Below are positions 57,038 to 64,000 of a stretch of DNA of 64,000 nucleotides, in pieces; positions within the stretch are counted from its first letter, which is position 1, and each line of letters opens with the position of its first letter. The notes under the pieces were generated by a model. That model saw only the letters and a program-made list of their open reading frames with translations, ran no database searches and had not been told where the DNA came from. The stretch is taken from NCBI GenBank assembly GCA_947652605.1, contig OX393581.1, forward strand, positions 27,336,788 through 27,400,787, written 5' to 3'. The position numbers were made by a program, and so were the translations under genes. Source of the DNA: Elmis aenea. Its lineage: Eukaryota; Arthropoda; Insecta; Coleoptera; Elmidae.

Positions 57038-57901
57038 CTCCTTCCGTATCAAAATGATTATTTGATTGTTGTTATTTATTTGTATTAAAATGATTGTCCC
57101 ATTTCAAAAATTATTCTTACGCTCATCATTTACTTCAGATAATTATGCAATATATATTTTTCTACGGTAGTCTTTATAACACCGTACATGCGTAGGATTG
57201 TCAGACGTTCAGTTTTCCGGAATTTTTCCTATTTGGGGCCACAACTTTCTGTGTCCCGTTAAGATGTTTAAGGATTGTTAAATATTGTCGGTTTATTAAA
57301 ACATCAAAAAATTCCAAGAAATTGCGATTAGTAGGTACGTAATGTGTTGCATTAGTTCAGTGGCGGGTACAAAGGGGGAGAGGGTGATAGAAGCGATCGC
57401 CCCTAAAGAATTTTTAACATGATTGAAATTACTTTTAAAACTGGCTGTTGTCACCAGATTTATAATAAATTTCCTCAGACCCCCCTTCAGTGTCCGGAAT
57501 CGCAGACCCCATTTTGACTTAGTCATGATATTCACAAATCTGGCAACCCTATACATGGGTCCAAGACTTTTGAAGTTTTTCAGTAAATTTTTTAAAGTCG
57601 TATCTATTTCTTTAGGCCTCAATTTGCATTTTTAGTCTTACTAGCGTTACTTAATTTTAAACAACACTTTAAACAAATGACATATTTGACAGCAGCGGGT
57701 GATTTTTGTCTATACTTTACAAGTACAATTTTTTTGAATAGCGCCATATGACATTTAGTAAAGCGAATTACTGCATGCTAGCTGACTTGTGTTTAATGTG
57801 CCGCTCACAATATGAACTCGTAAATATTTTATCGTTTTCTGTTTTTTTTTTAAATTCAAAGCAGCTTTAAAAATCGTGCAATCATTCTGATACGGAGGTA
57901 G
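57038..57901. mobile_element. mariner/Stowaway-like TIR element (864 bp)
   Basis: TA|CTCCTTCCGTATCAAAATGA at the left and TCATTCTGATACGGAGGTAG|TA at the right, about 17 of 21 positions inverted. TA flanks and CTCC-TCCGT ends resemble Stowaway/mariner elements. A hAT-like CAGTGGCGGGTACAAAGGGG start lies inside at 57358, so another insertion is likely. The overlapping frames at 57296-57635 on both strands show no transposase motif. Confidence 0.65.
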
Positions 57902-57903
57902 TA

Positions 57904-59089
57904 CATTATAGCAAATATGTTTAATAGTAGTTTTGTTTTATATTTAGTACAACATTACACTGTTAAAAGAATGCATAAATTAATAATGGTCTCGAGGATT
58001 AAGCGTTATCACCCATTATTTATTTTACAAATTAAACCAATTAAAAATAGTCACAATTGTTGCCAATTTAGGAAGTCAAAGTTGTGACGTAACTTCTAAA
58101 GTGATAAAGAATTAATAGTAATAGTAATAGTAAAAAAAAATCGGGGCGCTATTTGATACGTAAAAAACAATTTTACTGGCAATACTATGACAAACACAAA
58201 TATTATAGGTGCAGTTAACTATTTAGTAAAATAAAGTTATTCAAATATTTATGCAGTTAATTGAAAAAGAGCAAGTATTTTAATATGTTTGAAAGAAATG
58301 AGGTCTTTTAATAAATAATAATTTAAGCTTTTTCCATTTATATGATTTTAATTGTTTCATCAAACATTTTAAATATAATATTACTAGCTCATACAAAATT
58401 TTGGGCTTCGTTGGTCTCATGCATTAAATAGTTTCTGGTAAAGTTTTATGACTTCTTTATTAACACCTTATATGAATAATAATACACTAGCCAGTCGCTC
58501 CTAGCATATTAATGTAAGATTAATACTACCGAAAAAAGTATCTTTTATTTTTTTAATTTGCCGGAAGTAGGAAACCAATTCAGTGCTTCAAAAATGTAAA
58601 TACAATATGCAAATACACCAACAATCCACTAAAAAAAATTGTGTATTGTGAAAAAAAATTATGTTCAGTTTTTTTTTTATTAGCGTTCACGTTCAAGATA
58701 CATATTTTATGTAAATAAGTCATTTTTATGCTTGCAGTTACCTACAATTTTTCATGTAAATTATGAATAACCATTCTCAAGCGGGGTTTTGAAGAAGGTA
58801 AAACTGATTACATTTATGCTGCGAATAGGTTAATCTGGAGATTATTCCGATTTAAAATACATCTCATTAACGTACATCCTGGCGCCCTTCCATAATTTAT
58901 TAGCTTTAGATAATCCAGCGACGCATCATCCGCCCAATAGACGCCTGAAATTACAGCAAAGAACAGAATATTATTAATGTAAGTACGTAAACCAATATGA
59001 CAACACATGTTATATCTGTAGTTTGTTAGTTTAAGGTTGTGTATTTTGCATGTTGAGTTCTTAAACCATTGGTAATTTATTCCTTCTCT
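57904..59089. other. AT-rich spacer
   Basis: A short AGTAAT tandem (58115-58132) and otherwise nothing recognised. Confidence 0.3.
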
Positions 59090-59850
59090 GGCTCTTTACA
59101 TAAGGTTAGGCGCAAATTGAGACGCCTGTGACACGTGTGAAACGACCTGACATGAGCGCCATGACGTGAACACACCCCACGCGTGATGTGTTGATTCGCA
59201 TATTGCAACGCAACCCCAGGTGTAAAAATAAATGATTCGCCAAGAAAACACATTTATACGACACGTGGGGCACGAGAAACTGCAGGTTTGTTTCAACAAG
59301 CCGTTTAAAACCAATCCATGAATCAATGCGTGAACTGTTTTATTCGCATGCGTGAACTATGTACTAATAAATGTATTGGCCAGTATTAGCCGTTGTTGGA
59401 ACGCTTTTACAACTGGCCTAACTGTAAATGACATTTGTGTCTATTGGGTTCATAGAAATGAGCGCATCGCAAGGGTAAACACCTTAAGAATCCAGTACTA
59501 AATGGGATTGGGAGAGCGATGCATAGCTACCTGAGCTCGCGTTAGTGAACAGCGCATGCGTCTAAAAATCCCGGCAACAATTTGGTCCAGTAGTCCATGT
59601 ACTGTTCTGATCGTCCGCAAACCCGCACACGAATTGATCTGTGATGTGATAGAACGGATTACTGACCGTCCGGTGAACTGTCAGAGACTGTAATGGAACG
59701 CGATATTGGTACTGCGCACACTCGTGACAGTTTATTGGATCGTCCAAAACGCTGATGGAACAAACCTTGGTTTTCGACCGCAGCGCCACGCGTCTGTAAA
59801 CTGACGCGAGCAGCGCTGTGTAGCGTCGTGTTACCGTTTTACGCTGTCCT
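59090..59850. other. GC-richer island, unexplained
   Basis: By eye clearly richer in G+C and CpG than any other 700-bp stretch outside the MITEs, with words such as GTGACACGTGTGAAACG, GCGCATGCG, GCAGCGCCACGCG and GACGCGAGCAGCG. Minus-strand frames of 64-76 codons overlap it (58814-59789) but no domain is visible. It could be an alternative promoter or first exon, an intronic enhancer, or a decayed gene. Confidence 0.3.
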
Positions 59851-60551
59851 ATTAATTTCCGTAGGTTACAAAAGAGCGTGCTGTGCTGTCGCCTAACATT
59901 AAGTAAATTTGGAAACTGTTTTAGGAAATATTTAAGAAACGTAAGATAAATGCTATGCTATATTTCTACAGGAAAAAGTGAATCTTTTTGGACATCACAA
60001 GCATAATCTAATTGCTAAATATTTTGCGTTGTCGGCCGTTATGTTGCGTGAAGATTATTAATAAATAAAAAAATTAAAGATACAATTTTTGATAAAACAC
60101 TTTAAAGGATTTTAAATCCAAATTTTAGTAAAATAGGTGTCATACGGAACTAAAAGTGTAGCAATGCATAAAGTACATCATGTGTATATATTTTGACTAC
60201 AATAAAATCCGTTTTTTCATTTAAAATTTACAAATTCATCTACACTCGCACACAGAAGCGTCGAGAGACGTCGCGGGGCTGGGGGAAAAAATATAATGAT
60301 TAGCACCGTCCTGCTACGGTTAATTAGTGAGTAAAAAACAAATTGTGGGATGCTGTCCCGGCCGCTATGAATCCCGGGCTCGGGTAATTTTACCTCATCC
60401 CCTCTCTCGTAGGCCCTGCGAGCACATTACATATCATGCATTAAAAAATGCATAAAAATAATTCACTCACTGATTGTTAAACATAAAACCAGCCGGTGAT
60501 TCGTTATAACATACCTAGTAAGTTATGCATATTACTTTGGAAGTGCTAATA
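59851..60551. other. Spacer with a GC-rich block
   Basis: At 60255-60425 there is a non-repetitive GC-richer block (CGTCGCGGGGCTGGGGG; CCCGGCCGCTATGAATCCCG; CCCTCTCTCGTAGGCCCTGC) resembling a conserved non-coding element. No exon boundaries recognised. Confidence 0.3.
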
Positions 60552-60553
60552 TA

Positions 60554-60860
60554 CAGAGCGTTTCTTAAATATTGTGAAAAAATCCGGGAGGTGATTCCTA
60601 ATCGAAAATTAAGGAGGGTTTTTCATATAAAACTTTTTCCTTAGACGTCTCCTCAGAGTTACACCCCCCTAAAGGGGAGCGGTAAAATTGGGTTTTCATT
60701 TTGTTTCTCAAATTTGGATAAATGTAGGAGAATGATATTTGGTAGATGTCTTATACTTATTAAAAGGTTTTCCATAATAATATTTTTAATCATCTCCCGC
60801 CTTCACAGGGGGCTGTAAGGTGCGACCTCTGTTGTTTTTTTTTATCAAAACTTTTTGGTG
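60554..60860. repeat. Partial TA-flanked family element
   Basis: TA|CAGAGCGTTTCTTAAATATT at 60554, followed by purine-rich AATCCGGGAGGTGATTCC, CCTCAGAGTTACACCCCCCT and CACAGGGGGCTGTAAGG. No right end was found. Confidence 0.45.
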
Positions 60861-62161
60861 GGTTAAAATTTTGCAATTTTTTTTTTTATTTTCAAGTTTT
60901 TCCGTGAAACCTACAGTTTTTAAGTAAAAAATAAAATAAGTAAAAATGCACCATTAAATATTCCAATATAAAACGATTTATTTTGGTGGTTACCTTGGTT
61001 TGTGTATGTTCATAATGTGTACATTTTTTATGTATGTTAACAAAACACCTTCAATCTACCTTTCTTTGAATGTAATTATTAAATAATAAGCACCGCTTTG
61101 TTATAAATAGTTTTTTAATAGCTTAACAAAAATGATAATTTAAAATCAATGAAAACTATACTTACCAGTTAAAAGGTTTTACGAGTTAAAGCTCAAAAAA
61201 TGAAAATTTTAATTTTATAATCGTTTGATAATTATCGAGTATTTTTTTACAATTTATTCACTTACGTCATCTTGCATATTTAGTGATGACACACACTAAT
61301 AAGTAGTCAAAAGTTTCACCAACTTATCAAATTTTTACGAGCACTTAACATCGCTATTGGATATGTAGGTTTTTGTTAGTGCAAAGGATAAGTAATTTTA
61401 ATATGCAATAGTTTTATTGGCTAACTGGCAACCAGTATAATTTTTAAATTATCTGCATTATTTTTTCCTTTAACATCTTTTTATAAATATAATAAATATT
61501 AGGTTAAAAATGAGCTTATCGATGATGTAACATTTGATCCTTGTAATCACAATTAAAAAAGCTGGAGTATATAGAAAAACCACTCCAGAATTTAAAGAAA
61601 GTTTATTAATAAATTTATATTTTAAATATGTTGTTCATTAATTTTTAGCAATGCTGTAATTTACCTGATAATTTTAGTGAATGTCGGGATATGGTTTTGA
61701 ACTAATTTTGCAAAAACGCCCCAAGTTTGGTGCATATATAATTATATTTGCCCTAGACACTTAAATAACCTTGTTTTGTTGCATTTACATACATAAATGA
61801 ATTTAACGTATAAATATATTTAGCACAGTAATAAGTTGCAAGCTGTTATGGATAAAACGACTAAAGAAGATTAATAGTAAAACTGTGTTGTTTTATGACT
61901 TTCCTACCGACATATTGTAAGCGGAAGTTTTTCCTCCTAAAAGAAAACAAGATTGTGATGGTTGTCTACACGCTTTAGGCCATTAATAAGATATATTAAC
62001 TTTCCGCAATGTGATGTTGGTTGAACATCTTGGTGCGCTAAGCATTTTATTTTTCCATTAACCATTGCTTATTTTTGTGTTTATTTTCTGTATCTGTTTT
62101 ATATCTAATTATCAAAAATTGTTTAGCGATGTAAATAGAAATATTACTGTATGGTACCTAC
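60861..62161. other. AT-rich spacer
   Basis: Nothing recognised. Confidence 0.3.
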
Positions 62162-62169
62162 ATATTTAC

Positions 62170-62449
62170 CAGCGTTTCTCAAACTTTTAAACACGCGATC
62201 CAAATAATTTTTTAGAAATGAGAGTAGATACGACCCATGGGGGAGGGGGCCTCCATCCCCGCAAGAAATTTTTTGAAAAAATACCTTTAGAAAAATGTAA
62301 TTTTAAAACATTTTAAATAGAAATTAAAATTTTTATTTTTTGTTTTTATTTTTCTTTGTATTTTTATCAAAATAGTTCCGTTTCGCGACCCAATAAAAAT
62401 TTAACTGCGACCCAATTTTGGGTCGCGACCCATAGTTTGAGAAACGCTG
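62170..62449. mobile_element. hAT-type MITE (280 bp)
   Basis: Ends CAGCGTTTCTCAAACT and AGTTTGAGAAACGCTG are a perfect 16-bp inverted repeat. Flanks ATATTTAC and GTATATAC match 6 of 8, a worn target duplication. GGGTCGCGACCC and CGCGACCCAAT words lie beside the right end. A second, truncated copy is at 38940. Confidence 0.85.
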
Positions 62450-62950
62450 GTATATACTATTGCACTGCATAATTGTGCAGAAAAAAAAGTGCCATTATTA
62501 ATGAATTTTTTTAGCCCAAAAAAATTTGTGTAACTTATTGAATTACTTTTACTTAACTTTACAATATATTTTTACAAAAATTTTATGTACGGATATATAA
62601 AACAGAACAACACAATTAAACAAACGATGAAAAAGCATTTTTAAAATTTATTCCACATATAACTAAAACATTTTATTTTAACGTAACAAGATCGGATTTT
62701 AATAGATCGGATCATTTGAAAGTTAATGTATAACATTGGTTAACCAATTTGTCAAGATTAAGGAAAATTATTGTAATAAAAATGCTGTGATAAGTGTGTA
62801 TATAATTATATTAACAACTGCACGAATGTGTTTTACAATTTTATTGAAGGTAGTATAATTTTATTATTATGAAGCCTTAAATAATGTTTATGTGCATGAG
62901 AGACTGCTTTTATCGTTACACTTCATTTGAATTTTATTTTATAAAATCTA

Positions 62951-63060
62951 CAGGGTGCGCCAAATAGATGGAATACTATTGCGATTACGTAAACGGTAAG
63001 AGATACGAAGTTGATTAAATTAGACAAAATGGTTTTGTTTTGCGAAAATACTCAGCGATA
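62951..63060. repeat. Lone TA-flanked family end
   Basis: TA|CAGGGTGCGCCAAATAGAT followed by GTAAACGGTAAGAGATACGA, the same inner word as the insertion in the LINE at 5590-5683. The right end was not found. Confidence 0.5.
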
Positions 63061-64000
63061 CTTTTAATTTTTTGAATTAAAATCCATATAACACTGGATA
63101 CAGACAAAAACTAAATTAGAATTTTTAGAAATCTTAATAATTCCGTTCCAGTTGTTTTTAGATTAAGTTTTTGAGAGATTTAAAAAAAAAATTATCAACT
63201 GTTTTCCTATTAAAAAAATGCAATTTTTTTTAAATTTCAAAATGTAAACGATATTCAAACAAATAATGGTTTTTTAAAAGTTATAACAATTTTCTTTCCA
63301 GTAAAGTTAGTAAAAAACTGAAAAAAGAGACTGGTGACCTAAAAAAAAAAGCTTCTCGCCCTTATTTTTGTTGTCCATACCACGAAATGTCGATATATCG
63401 AAATCAAAATTATATCGATATTTATCGATATATCGCCCACCCCTAATCAGTACCATTAATTGTAAACAAAATTAAATTAATTAGTTTCCAGTTGAATCCT
63501 CTTTTAAAAAGGCTATATTTACATTTCTTTATTAATCGTTTTCGCCGCGGGATAAGATATTCCCTTCTTTTTTTTGTAAATAAAAGAACAAAACGATAGC
63601 AAAGTTTTGTCTCCTAAGCTTAGCCGAAAACGTAGAGAATCCAAAATTAAAATTAATTAGCGAAAATCTGATAACAGTTTTATAGTCATTGTGTTAAGGC
63701 AAGAAGGCATAAAATATTTTGTACCTATGCATTGACTAACAATTGGCGTGATTGTCACTATTAATCATAGATAAAAATGTATGTAGGTACACGTGGTCAA
63801 AACGATTGTTCTGGTAATTCTGGAAATTGATTATTAATCATGACTGAATAAATTAATGCAATAAATGAATCTACACACATACTTTTTATCGATATTAAGT
63901 AGTTGCTACGTGAATGCAAGAATATTTTATTTCGATGTATTTCAGCAAAGTTTCCAAATCCCGAAAAAAAATCGGGATATCCCGAAAATCAGGTAAATTT
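63061..64000. other. AT-rich spacer to window end
   Basis: At 63385-63445, ATATCGATAT-type words end in CGCCCACCCCTA, a hAT-type terminus matching the start at 24923. The last 45 bases (AATCCCG, ATCGGGATATCCCGA) look like the start of another CCCGGG-word MITE such as the one at 46790. Confidence 0.4.

Noticed and set aside
57296..57635. 108-codon and 70-codon ORFs as a transposase
   Set aside because: No catalytic motif of a mariner-type enzyme; the frames overlap a probable nested hAT end.
1..64000. tRNA, rRNA or snRNA genes
   Set aside because: No box A/B pairs, cloverleaf or conserved rRNA words noticed; a covariance-model scan was not possible here.

Overview
The window looks like AT-rich nuclear DNA of an insect. 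Genes are split by short GT-AG introns, intergenic and intronic sequence is packed with transposon relics, and the recognisable proteins are animal ones: a Fuzzy planar-polarity effector, a peripherin-like tetraspanin, and the signal-anchor exon of a GALNT2-like glycosyltransferase. The many small palindromic elements ending in TACAGGGTG suggest a beetle, but that is a guess. No rRNA, tRNA, CRISPR array or bacterial operon was seen.

Layout, left to right. (1) 1-8.3 kb: an intronless linker-histone-like gene (120-863, +); a possible first exon on the minus strand (1195-1329); a hAT MITE; a 729-bp TIR element with a nested hairpin; a nearly full-length but broken CR1-group LINE (about 3682-7850, minus); and two small plus-strand exons of an unrecognised gene next to the LINE 5' end (ending at 8172). 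(2) 8.8-10.5 kb: a 1.7-kb fold-back element carrying a younger 397-bp insertion. (3) 11.8-13.2 kb: a peripherin/ROM1-like tetraspanin gene (+). (4) 14-20.3 kb: a Helitron-type element, two TA-flanked fold-back elements, a LINE tail split by a piggyBac-type MITE, and a second LINE tail. (5) 20.3-26.6 kb: a complete seven-exon fuzzy gene (minus; 431 codons plus stop), with intron phases that agree at every junction. (6) 27 kb to the end: exon 1 of a pgant2/GALNT2-like gene (+), divergent from fuzzy across about 370 bp, followed by more than 36 kb in which I recognise no further host exon. This is probably its first intron plus whatever lies beyond, and it is filled with hAT, Tc1/mariner, piggyBac and fold-back elements and LINE debris.

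The host genes do not form a pathway. The only regulatory arrangement is the head-to-head fuzzy/pgant2-like pair. The main interest is the transposon layer: seven or more hAT-type non-autonomous elements, five with exact 8-bp target duplications; a diverse set of TA-flanked palindromic elements sharing CAGGGTG-like ends; a fold-back element whose arms are tandem arrays; and nested insertions where the empty site survives in the partner arm. All calls are by eye from the sequence; no alignment or search was run.
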